Positions 56,504 to 64,000 of a DNA stretch of 64,000 nt are shown here, piece after piece (the stretch's first letter is position 1; every line of letters starts with the position of its first letter). The stretch comes from Massilia timonae CCUG 45783 (lineage in GTDB: Bacteria; Pseudomonadota; Gammaproteobacteria; Burkholderiales; Burkholderiaceae_D), in NCBI RefSeq assembly GCF_000315425.1, contig NZ_JH992922.1, positions 2,074,846 through 2,138,845 on the forward strand. Reading direction: 5' to 3'. The notes below the pieces were generated by a model, which was not told where the DNA came from, did no database searches, and was given only the letters and a program-made list of their open reading frames with translations. The position numbers and the translations under genes are program-made.

Positions 56504-57433
56504 ATGATCAAGCTTGGCGTACTTCTGGGCATGGCGCTGGCCAGTACGGGCGCACAGGCCGGTGTCATCGACCTCGGTTCCATCATGGGCGGTGCGAACG
56601 TCTATACGGCGCGCGACTTCAAGGCGATCTCGAGCGACGTCGAAGGGGCGATCGTTGCGGGCGGTAACGTCATGATCCAGAATTACGCGGTCAACCTGAA
56701 GAACAAGGCGGCCTACGCCGGGTATTCGATCGTGGCGGGCGGCAATATCTCGCTGACGAGCGGCACGATTCACAATGGTCAAACCTATGCTGGCGGCCAG
56801 GTTTCCCTGGAAAGCGCGGCCACGCCGCCGCGTTCGACGGTCAATCCAGTCGATTTCGCCAGCGCGACGGAGCAGTTCAGGGATATCGCTGCCGGCCTGA
56901 GCCTGGTCGATGCGACCGGCCGGGTCGAGCGCGAGCACAGCGCCAACAAGCTCATCGGCAGTGGCAATGGTGTTCTTGACATATTCAATGTCTCGGCCGA
57001 TTTTCTCAATGGCGGAAACAACTGGGTGCTCAGCGGCCTGACGAAGGATCAGACGCTGATCTTCAATATCAGCGGCAAGCACGGCGCCTTCACTGGCGGC
57101 ATGGATCCGTTGAAGGACTATAACGTCCTGTTCAATTTCTTCGAGGCGGAAACGGTCGACGTGAAAGGCATTCTCGGCAGCGTGCTGGCGCCGCATGCGA
57201 CCGTTACCGCCAACCATGGCGTCATCAAGGGGCAGGTCATCGCCGACGCCTGGGATTCAAGCGTGCAGGTGGACGCGGAAAATTATTTCAGGCCGGTCGA
57301 CATTCCCGGCTTCGAATTGGTGAACGACAACCCACCGGTGGACACGCCGGCCGAAGTGCCGGAGCCCGGCACCCTCGCGCTGGTGATGGCCGGATTGGCC
57401 GGCGCAATCGCCATGCGGCGCAGGCGTGCCTGA
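56504..57433 (+). CDS. Choice-of-anchor A family surface protein with PEP-CTERM signal
   Basis: The 309-residue protein has a signal peptide (ASTGAQAG) and a choice-of-anchor-A domain (ANVYTARDFKAISSDVEGAIVAGGNVMIQ, about 30-250, including ILGSVLAPHATVTANHGVIKGQ). The C-terminal PEP-CTERM anchor is VPEPGTLALVMAGLAGAIAM plus RRRRA. It is exported and processed by an exosortase and probably becomes a surface or matrix protein. A terminator follows directly. Confidence 0.9.
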   Translation: MIKLGVLLGMALASTGAQAGVIDLGSIMGGANVYTARDFKAISSDVEGAIVAGGNVMIQNYAVNLKNKAAYAGYSIVAGGNISLTSGTIHNGQTYAGGQVSLESAATPPRSTVNPVDFASATEQFRDIAAGLSLVDATGRVEREHSANKLIGSGNGVLDIFNVSADFLNGGNNWVLSGLTKDQTLIFNISGKHGAFTGGMDPLKDYNVLFNFFEAETVDVKGILGSVLAPHATVTANHGVIKGQVIADAWDSSVQVDAENYFRPVDIPGFELVNDNPPVDTPAEVPEPGTLALVMAGLAGAIAMRRRRA

Positions 57434-57463
57434 GCAATCGTAAGCAATATCAAAGAGTGAACG

Positions 57464-57488
57464 CGGCGGCCATGGGCCGCCGTTTTTT
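57464..57488 (+). terminator. Rho-independent terminator
   Basis: CGGCGGCC and GGCCGCCG form a stem with a three-base loop, followed by six T residues. It lies between convergent genes. Confidence 0.85.
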
Positions 57489-57497
57489 ATCGCGCGT

Positions 57498-58673
57498 TCA
57501 GACGCAGCCGGCCAGCACGCGCGTCTGCATGCGGTGGCGCGCCAGCATGATCGCCGACAAGCCCACGCCGCACAGCGCCAGGGCCGCCGCCACCCACTGC
57601 GGCGCCGTGTAGGCATAGCCGAGGGTCAGCGGGACGCCGCCGAGGAAGGCGCCCAGCGCGTTGCCGATATTGAAACCGGACTGGCCCAGCGAGGAGCCGA
57701 GCATCTCGGCTTCGCGCGAGTGCTCCATCAGCAGCAGCTGGATCGGCGGCCCGATCGCCAGCGCATTGGCGCCGGTCAGGAAGGCCAGCACGACCATTGC
57801 CAGCTTCGACTCGGCGAGGAAGCCATTGCACAGCAGCAGTACGGTCATCGACATCATGAGGATCAGCAGGGCAGGCAGCGGGTGCACGCGGTCCGCCAGA
57901 CGGCCGCCGAACTGCACGCCGACCGTCATGCCGACGCCGACCGCGGTCATGATCAGGGGAATCGTGGTCGAATCGAAGCGCGTCACGTCGGTGAGCAATG
58001 GCGCGATATAGCTGAACCAGGCGAAGAAGCCGCCGGTGCCGATCGAGACGATGCCCAGCGCCAGCCACAGGTCGAGGTGGCGGAAGATGCGCAGGTCTTG
58101 CATGATGCCGGTGCGCTTGCCCGGTTCGATATGCGGCACCCACTGGCGCAGGCTCCACATGGTGAGCAGGCCGATCACGGCCACGATCAGGAACACCAGG
58201 CGCCAGTCGATGACGTGGCCGATCCAGGTGCCGAGCGGCACGCCCAGCACATTGGCCAGGGTCAGGCCGGTGAACATGGTCGCGACGGCGGCGGCAGTGC
58301 GGCCCTCGTCGGCCAGGCGGCTGGCCACGACCGCGCCGACGCCGAAGAAGGCGCCATGCGGCAAGCCGGCCAGGAAGCGCGACACCATCATGATCTCGAA
58401 GTTCGGCGCGAAGGCCGACATCGCATTAAAGATGGCAAACATCAGCATGAACCAGACCAGCACGCTGCGCGGCGGGCGGCCGGCCACCAGGCTGACCAGG
58501 GTCGGCGCGCCGACCACGACGCCCAGTGCATAGGCGGTGATCAGGTAGCCGGCTTGCGGGATGGTGATGTGCAGGCCGCTGGCGATGTCGGGCAGGATGC
58601 CCATCATGACGAATTCGGTCATGCCGATGCCGAAGCCGCCAAGGGCGAGTGGAAGTAGGCTTTTCTTGATCAC
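57498..58673 (-). CDS. MFS transporter, DHA1 family (AraJ-like)
   Basis: The 391-residue protein has 12 transmembrane helices and the DHA1 features ALGGFGIGMTEFVMMGILPDIA at the N-terminus and FLAGLPHGAFFGVGAVVASRLAD near residue 102. It resembles AraJ/YdhP-type exporters that pump sugars or drugs by proton antiport. The frame is open far upstream without a sensible start. The GTG at 58673 (VIKKSLLPLALGG) matches the family N-terminus, though the ribosome binding site is weak. Confidence 0.9.
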   Translation of the reverse strand: MIKKSLLPLALGGFGIGMTEFVMMGILPDIASGLHITIPQAGYLITAYALGVVVGAPTLVSLVAGRPPRSVLVWFMLMFAIFNAMSAFAPNFEIMMVSRFLAGLPHGAFFGVGAVVASRLADEGRTAAAVATMFTGLTLANVLGVPLGTWIGHVIDWRLVFLIVAVIGLLTMWSLRQWVPHIEPGKRTGIMQDLRIFRHLDLWLALGIVSIGTGGFFAWFSYIAPLLTDVTRFDSTTIPLIMTAVGVGMTVGVQFGGRLADRVHPLPALLILMMSMTVLLLCNGFLAESKLAMVVLAFLTGANALAIGPPIQLLLMEHSREAEMLGSSLGQSGFNIGNALGAFLGGVPLTLGYAYTAPQWVAAALALCGVGLSAIMLARHRMQTRVLAGCV

Positions 58674-58809
58674 GGGATTGTTGTTGTTCGGGGTGGAAAG
58701 AGGAAAGCCGGCCGAAGCGTATGCGCGGCCGGGTCTGGCACTATACCGGGAGCGGGCGGGTGCGTCCGCTTTCGTGTCGTGATGACGGGTATAGGGCGCG
58801 GGAATGGCT

Positions 58810-59424
58810 TCAGGCGGGTTCGCGGTCCCCGTCGTCCGCGTCGGACGGCCATTGCAGGCGGCCGTGGCCGGCTTCGTCGAGGCGGGCGCGCAGCGCGTCG
58901 GCGGCGTTGGCCGGCAGGCTGAAGGTGAAGCGCACGTCGTCGCCGTGCTCGACCGCGTCGAGGCTGGCGCCGGCGGCATCGAGTTCGCGCCGCAGCATGC
59001 CTTCCATGGCGTACGGGGCGGTGCAGCGCAACCGGCGCAGCTTGATGATCGGAACCTTGGTCGCCGTCAGCAGGGCCTGGGCCACGCTGTCGGTATAGGC
59101 GCGCACCAGTCCGCCCGCGCCGAGCTTGACGCCGCCGAAGTAGCGCACCACGGTGGCCAGCACGCCTTCCAGGTCCTGGTGGCGCAATACGTCGAGCATG
59201 GGACGGCCCGCAGTGCCGCTGGGCTCGCCGTCATCGACGGCGGCCGACTGGCCGCCGGCCAGCAGGGCCCAGCACACATGGGCCGCGCCCGGATGCTGGG
59301 CGCGCAGCTCGGCCACGATCTTGACGGCCCCGGCACGGTCCGGCATCGGCTGCACGCAGGCGATGAAGCGGCTTTTCTTGATGACCAGTTCGTGCTGAAC
59401 GGCGCTGGCGATCGTCTGGGGCAT
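58810..59424 (-). CDS. YigZ/IMPACT family protein
   Basis: The 204-residue protein matches the YigZ (UPF0029) family. It has an IMPACT N-terminal domain with DDGEPSGTAGRPML near residue 65 and VVRYFGGVKLGAGGLVRAY near 91, and a C-terminal ferredoxin-like UPF0029 domain. Relatives are linked to nucleic-acid binding, but the function is not proven. The start at 59424 is used, since the upstream in-frame part overlaps the tRNA terminator and tRNA-Lys. Confidence 0.93.
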   Translation of the reverse strand: MPQTIASAVQHELVIKKSRFIACVQPMPDRAGAVKIVAELRAQHPGAAHVCWALLAGGQSAAVDDGEPSGTAGRPMLDVLRHQDLEGVLATVVRYFGGVKLGAGGLVRAYTDSVAQALLTATKVPIIKLRRLRCTAPYAMEGMLRRELDAAGASLDAVEHGDDVRFTFSLPANAADALRARLDEAGHGRLQWPSDADDGDREPA

Positions 59425-59440
59425 GGCGTTCGGAAAGTGA

Positions 59441-59478
59441 AAACAACAACGCCAACCTGAAGGCTGGCGTTGTTGTTT
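59441..59478 (-). terminator. Rho-independent terminator of tRNA-Lys
   Basis: Two 17-base arms (59441-59457 and 59462-59478) pair with one mismatch around a TGAA loop, a few bases past the 3' end of the tRNA. On the minus strand a GTTGTTGTTTT run follows. Confidence 0.8.
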
Positions 59479-59485
59479 GAATCTT

Positions 59486-59561
59486 TGGTAGGCCGTGCGT
59501 GGCTCGAACACGCGACCAACGGATTAAAAGTCCGCTGCTCTACCAACTGAGCTAACGACCC
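59486..59561 (-). tRNA. tRNA-Lys (anticodon TTT)
   Basis: The 76-base minus-strand gene starts GGGTCGTTAGCTCAGTTGG and folds into the full cloverleaf. The anticodon loop is CTTTTAA (anticodon 59526-59528), the T-loop is TTCGAGC, and the CCA end is encoded (59486-59488). Confidence 0.98.
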
Positions 59562-59573
59562 GAAGAAGACGAG

Positions 59574-59602
59574 ATTATAGCGGCACTTAGCCGATTTACC
59601 AA
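59574..59602 (-). promoter_or_regulatory. Sigma-70 promoter of tRNA-Lys
   Basis: On the minus strand TTGGTA (59597-59602) is followed after 17 bases by TATAAT (59574-59579), 12 bases before the mature 5' end. Confidence 0.8.
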
Positions 59603-59665
59603 GTGCTTCGAATCACTTTTATGCGAATCACTTGATGGATTCAGGCGCACGCAGCCCGTCTCGTC

Positions 59666-60289
59666 TCATTCCTTGCGCTCGGGCGGGTGGCCGGGGTGCG
59701 GCTGTCCTGGCGCATGGTGGGGCGGTATTTCGTTCGCATGGACGGGCTCGGTCTCGGGTTTGTCGCCGCTGTCCTCGCCTTCGACTTCGTCGTCCTCGGC
59801 CTTGACCTCGGCCATGGCTTCCGGCTCGAGCTTCTCGGCTTCGGTATTCATGCGTACGAACAGGCCCCAGGTCGCCAGGATCGCCGCGGCGGCCAGGCCG
59901 ACCGAGGCCGCATGCGGCAGGTACTCGGGTTTGCCGTGCACGAACTGGAATACGCCGATCAGGGTTTCCACCGACAGCGAGACCACCACCACGATCAGGA
60001 AGCGCGACAGGAAACGACGCACGCGGGTGGGCGAGCTGATGTTGGCCGAGCGCTGGATCTCTTCTTCCAGCACCGTCTGGCCGAGTTCGAGGGAAGCAAC
60101 GGCAATGGTCAGCAGGCCAATGCACTCCAACAGGATTTCAAAACGGGCGCGCACGGGAGCGTCGATGCCCGGGTTGAGGGCATTCCAGGCTTCGAGTGCG
60201 GACAGGACGATCAGGCCGATGCCGCAGGTAAAGAAGAGGGCGACGATCAGCAGGTACCCGACGAGGAAAATTCTGGAAATAAGATGCAT
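59666..60289 (-). CDS. Putative four-helix membrane protein with acidic tail
   Basis: The 207-residue protein has about four transmembrane helices (about residues 5-30, 52-72, 93-115 and 125-147) and a very acidic C-terminal tail that turns into a His/Pro-rich end (HHAPGQPHPGHPPERKE). No catalytic motif is visible and I do not recognise the family. It should be in the inner membrane with the tail on one side. The gene stands alone, divergent from vgrG. Confidence 0.7.
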   Translation of the reverse strand: MHLISRIFLVGYLLIVALFFTCGIGLIVLSALEAWNALNPGIDAPVRARFEILLECIGLLTIAVASLELGQTVLEEEIQRSANISSPTRVRRFLSRFLIVVVVSLSVETLIGVFQFVHGKPEYLPHAASVGLAAAAILATWGLFVRMNTEAEKLEPEAMAEVKAEDDEVEGEDSGDKPETEPVHANEIPPHHAPGQPHPGHPPERKE

Positions 60290-60486
60290 GGCGCGATGGT
60301 ATAGATAGTTGCAATTACTTTAACATCAAATTCTCGCAGGGCTGCGTTCGGCTCGCGCTGTCGCGTGCGCGTGCTCTTCGTTCCGCGATTTGCCGCTAAG
60401 GCTTGCGCTAATGACGGTGCGCAATTCTCCACTGCCCTGCTGCTTATATCGTGTGCCTGATCAGTTGATGAGGAGCACGTATTGCC

Positions 60487-62898
60487 ATGGCGAATGCATT
60501 GATCGAGGAGGTGAGCGCCGCGCTGGCAGAGTTTTCTGGAGCAAGCAGACTCATCGACCTCAGGATCGGCGAGCGTGATGAGTACGGGCTGCTGGTCGAG
60601 GCATTCGCGGCCGAAGAGGCGGTGCAGGAGGTCGGTCTACGGGATGTGATCGCCTTGTCGACCAGCGCCACTATCCCGGTGACAGCGCTGCTGGGGCAAC
60701 CGGCCACGCTCGAACTCGCTCTAGCCGATGGCACGCGGGAACGGTTCTCGGGCGAGATCTGCGATGCCGCCATGCTGGGCAGCGATGGCGGGCTGGCGCG
60801 TTACCGGATTCGCATCTCCCCATGGATCTGGCGCCTGGCCCATGTGCGCAATTGCCGGGTATGGCAAGACAAGCGCGTGATCGACATCGTCGATGCGGTC
60901 TTCGCCGACTACCGGCCGGCGGCGCGCTGGCGCTGGAGCGACGAGACGGCTTCCTTCATGGCTGACGCACTGCCGCGCAGCTATTGCTGCCAGTATCGCG
61001 AGTCCGATCTGGACTTCGTGCTGCGCCTGCTGGCCGAGGAAGGCCTGTGCTGGCGGGTCGAGGAGGGCGACGAGGGATACGGCCTGGTGCTGTTCGCCGA
61101 CAGCAGCCAGCCGGGCGCCGTGCCGGAGGACGCGAGCAGCGCGTCGGACGGCGGCATTCGCTACCACGGCGTCAGCTCGGTCGAGCAGCGCGACTCGGTG
61201 CAATCGCTGCACGCCCGGCAGCGGCTGCACGCTTCGCTCATGACGGTGCTCAGCAGCGACTACAAGGCCAGGCGCAGCGTCAGCGCGAATTCCCCGTCCC
61301 ATGTGCGCTACAACAAGCTGCCGGAACTCGAATCGTATGACGTGCCTGGACAGTATGCCTACGCCAATAGCGCGCAGGCACGGCGTTATGTGGATCTGCA
61401 GATGCAGGGAAAGGAGGCGCGCGGCCAGCTCTGGTCGGGACGTTCGACCGTGCGCACCTTGCGTGCCGGCACGCGAATGGACGTGACCGGCGCGCCGCTG
61501 CGGCAACTGGGCGCGGCCGGCGCCTTCACCGTCCTGCAGGTGAGCAGCGTCGGCATCAACAATCTGCCGCCGCCGGCCCGGGATGCGCTCGCCGAGCTGT
61601 TCGGTCCTCTTCCGGAACTGCTGGAGCAGGCGCTGCGCGTAGTGCCGATGGATTTTGGGCTGGCGATCGCGCAGGCGCGTCGCACCGGCTATGCCAATTG
61701 CTTCGAGGCGATCCCTGCCGCGGCGCCCTGGCGTCCGGAACTGCCGGGCAGCGACGGACGCACGCACGCCAAGCCGACGGCGCGCGGGGCGCAGAGCGCG
61801 ATCGTGGTCGGGATGGGCGGCAGCGACAGCGCGCAGGGCGCCGATGAACTGTGCTGCGACCGGCTGGGGCGGGTGCGGATCCGGTTTCACTGGCAGGACG
61901 GCGGCAGCGCGACTTGCTGGGTGCGCGTGGTGCAGCGGTCGGTGGGGTTCCAGTTCTTGCCGCGCATTGGGCAGGAAGTGCTGGTCCAGTTTTTGGAGAA
62001 CGATATCGATCGGCCGGTGATCGTCGGCGCTTTGTATAACGGGCAGGGCGAGGGAGGCGTCGTGCCGACGCCAGGTGGCGCGCGGGTTGCCCAGGGCAAG
62101 GTGTCGCCCTTCGAGAAGGCGAATGATCATGCGCGGTCGGGACAGGGCAATCTGGCGGGCGGTAATAGTCCGGTGTGGCATGGGGCGTCGCCGGAGAGCG
62201 AAGGACATCGCAATGGCGCGGCGCAGTGGGGGATTCGGAGCAAGGAATTTGGCGGCCCTGGATATAGTCAGTTGCTGTTTGACGATACCGATGGGCAGGG
62301 GAGGGTGCAGCTCAGATGTAGTCATGCGGCGACCGAGTTGAATCTGGGGCATTTGGTTCATTCTGCGGATAACTATCGGGGGAGTTTTCGCGGGCTGGGG
62401 GCGGAGTTGCGGACGGATGCGTCTGGGGCTGTGAGGGCCGGCGCCGGGTTGCTGGTGTCGAGTTACAGGATCGAGCATGGGGCGTTGGTACGGGAGCCTG
62501 TCGGCGAGAATGAGGCTGGGGTTGGGCTGGTTCGGCAGGCGGTGAAGATGGTGGAGATATTTCATCAGGCGACCACCACTCATCAGACGGTCGGATTGGC
62601 GGTGCACGCGGGGGCGAGCAAGACCAATTCGAGTGTGCTGGATGAGAATCGAGCGCCGTTCGAGGCAATGTTTGGTGCATTGACAGGCAGTACCAACAAA
62701 CAGAATGTCGGCACAGCGGCGATGAACACTAGTGGCGCGGCAAGTGAGACTTCGTCAAAGATGACCGAGCCACTGATCGCAATAGCCGCAATGGACGGCT
62801 TTGGCGTAAACGGTGAGCCTGTCAGAATTTCTGTGTGGAACCGGGGTCATGAAATAATCCCGAAAGGACTGTTCCATGACCGAAGTGATGACCACTAA
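60487..62898 (+). pseudogene. vgrG: Type VI secretion spike protein VgrG (TssI), 3' end cut by an IS
   Basis: The gene encodes a VgrG with a gp27-like N-terminal part (LPRSYCCQYRESDLDFVLRLLAEEGLCWRVEEG near residue 165) and the gp5-like OB fold (DRLGRVRIRFHW near 460, WVRVVQRSVGFQFLPRIGQEVLV near 480). A beta-spike/DUF2345 region (PLIAIAAMDGFGVN) follows and is interrupted near residue 776 by the left end of an IS256-type element. The last 27 or so codons and the stop come from the IS. It is an orphan: no other T6SS genes, effector or immunity genes follow. A truncated spike might not carry cargo. Codon usage changes after about 62,030. Confidence 0.85.
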
Positions 62899-63903
62899 GA
62901 AGCTCAAGAAGCAAAAAGCAGCATACCCATTCCCCGTCGAGCTGATCGACCAGTTGCTGGCCCAGGTTGAGAACAAGGACGCTGAGTCGATCCTTGGCGA
63001 ATCGGGCCTGGCCGGGCAACTCAAGAAGATGCTGGCCGAACGTATGTTGTCGGCCGAGTTGAACCATCACTTGGCCAACGAGGAAGAAGGCACTAAAAAC
63101 CACCGTAACGGCAGCAGCCCTAAGAAGGTGCTCACGCCCGGCGGCGAGCTCCACCTGGACGTGCCGCGCGATCGCCTGTCGAGCTTTGAGCCCAAGCTGG
63201 TGGCCAAACATCAGCGCCGGATGTCTGGCTTTGATGATCACGTCATCAGCATGTACGCGCGTGGGATGAGCGTGCGTGAGATCCAGGCGCATCTGCTGGA
63301 GTTGTACGGTACCGAGGTGTCGCCGGACCTGATTTCGACCATCACCGACGAGGTGCTCGACGAGGTCGCACAGTGGCAACAACGGCCGCTTGAAGCGATG
63401 TATCCAATCGTCTATTTCGACGCGTTGCGCCTGAAGATCCGGGACGAAGGTACAGTCAAGAACAAGGCTGTGTATTTGGCTCTGGGCATTCGTGCCGACG
63501 GCCGCAAGGAAGTGCTGGGTCTGTGGATCGAGCAGACCGAAGGCGCCAAGTTCTGGCTGAAGGTTTTCAACGAGCTCAAGAATCGTGGGCTGGACGATAT
63601 CCTGATCGCTGTCGTCGATGGCCTGCGTGGCTTCCCCGAGGCCATTGAAGCCGTTTATCCGCAGGCGCAGATCCAGACGTGCATCGTGCACCTGATCCGC
63701 AACTCGACGACGCTTGCGGCCTGGAAGGACCGTAAAGAGCTGGCAGCGGCGCTCAAGCCGATTTACCACGCTGCCAATGCCGACCTGGCAGAAGCGGCGC
63801 TGGACGCGTTTGCGGAAGGTCCATGGGGCACTAAGTTTCCGACCGTGGCTGCAATGTGGCGGCGCCAGTGGCAGCAGGTGATTCCCTTCTTTGCCTACCT
63901 GTT
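62816..63903 (+). mobile_element. IS256-family insertion sequence, 3' part missing
   Basis: The element starts near 62816-62821 with TGTCAGAATTTCTGTGTGG, a likely left terminal repeat, inside vgrG. The transposase gene follows. No right-end repeat matching this is seen before 64000, because the sequence departs from the transposase family at about 63903. The right side is therefore another insertion or rearrangement. Confidence 0.75.
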
Positions 63904-63934
63904 TAGTTCCGTGCGATCATTTTCCTCGTCGTAG
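62876..63934 (+). pseudogene. IS256-family transposase, truncated
   Basis: The 352-residue frame matches Transposase_mut (IS256 family): LAERMLSAELNHHLA near residue 55, the first catalytic Asp in IVYFDALRLKIRDEG near 180, the second in IAVVDGLRGFPEAIE near 242, and CIVHLIRNS near 266. After VIPFFAY near residue 342 it diverges into LFSSVRSFSSS and stops. The normal YTTNAIESLN helix with the catalytic Glu is lost; full-length members are about 400-420 residues. It is almost certainly inactive. Confidence 0.88.
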
Positions 63935-64000
63935 CTGGCCTTTGTTCCGTGCAAAGGCTATGCTCGACGACTTGATTGCTGGATTCAGCAGTCCCGGCAT
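63904..64000. other. Unassigned sequence after the transposase break
   Basis: About 97 bases follow the point where the transposase homology ends. GTTCCGTGC occurs twice (63906-63914 and about 63942-63950). I see no gene or complete terminal repeat. It is probably the edge of another mobile element that continues beyond the window. Confidence 0.4.

Overview
The window looks like a chromosomal segment of a high-GC betaproteobacterium of the Oxalobacteraceae, most like Massilia and relatives. This is an inference from several features together: a glucokinase fused to an RpiR regulator (a Burkholderiales arrangement), a lipoyl domain on the N-terminus of dihydrolipoamide dehydrogenase, two PEP-CTERM surface proteins, zapA followed directly by 6S RNA, a Trp-rich small protein, and a DUF2486 protein next to holC. 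No ribosomal RNA is present, so the genus cannot be fixed.

Layout. 1-8.4 kb: the tail of a GGDEF gene, then an alpha-glucan unit made of pullulanase and a POT transporter on the minus strand, facing a GH13 alpha-glucosidase and a glucokinase-RpiR fusion on the plus strand. A LacI-type operator-like palindrome lies in the divergent gap. 8.4-15 kb: a lipoprotein, a PEP-CTERM protein, groES-groEL under a CIRCE element and a strong sigma-70 promoter, a zapB-like gene with zapA, 6S RNA, an EVE protein and a TauE/SafE permease. 15-21 kb: a three-gene molybdenum hydroxylase with a tri-heme cytochrome, lgt, a LysR regulator and a Trp-rich protein. 21-33 kb: a cytochrome c, DUF3617, CHAD and SIMPL proteins, an FAD monooxygenase, an NHL propeller fused to a LytM-like peptidase domain, H-NS, DUF2486-holC, oligopeptidase A and folD.

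33-39.5 kb: the pyruvate dehydrogenase operon aceE-aceF-lpdA. 39.5-43.3 kb: a tight minus-strand operon of DUF2141 protein, carotenoid oxygenase, LytS-type kinase and LytTR regulator, in which the regulator has no ordinary start codon. 43.5-49.2 kb: two small unknown genes, then a TetR repressor facing an EmrA-EmrB-OprM-type tripartite drug efflux operon, with a perfect 10-4-10 palindrome between them. 49.2-57.5 kb: an M49 peptidase, a chemoreceptor, a small secreted zinc-protease-like protein, two paralogous periplasmic proteins built on a repeated C-x10-C motif (one with LEA-like repeats and a BON domain), an HDOD protein and a choice-of-anchor-A PEP-CTERM protein. 57.5-60.3 kb: an MFS exporter, a YigZ protein, tRNA-Lys and a membrane protein.

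60.5-64 kb: a type VI secretion vgrG whose end is cut by an IS256-type element. The transposase of that element is itself broken before its last catalytic residue, so this end is a mobile-element hotspot.

The best candidates for something undescribed are the DUF2141-carotenoid oxygenase-LytS-LytTR operon, the C-x10-C repeat family, and the NHL-LytM fusion. None is proven to be a new system from sequence alone.
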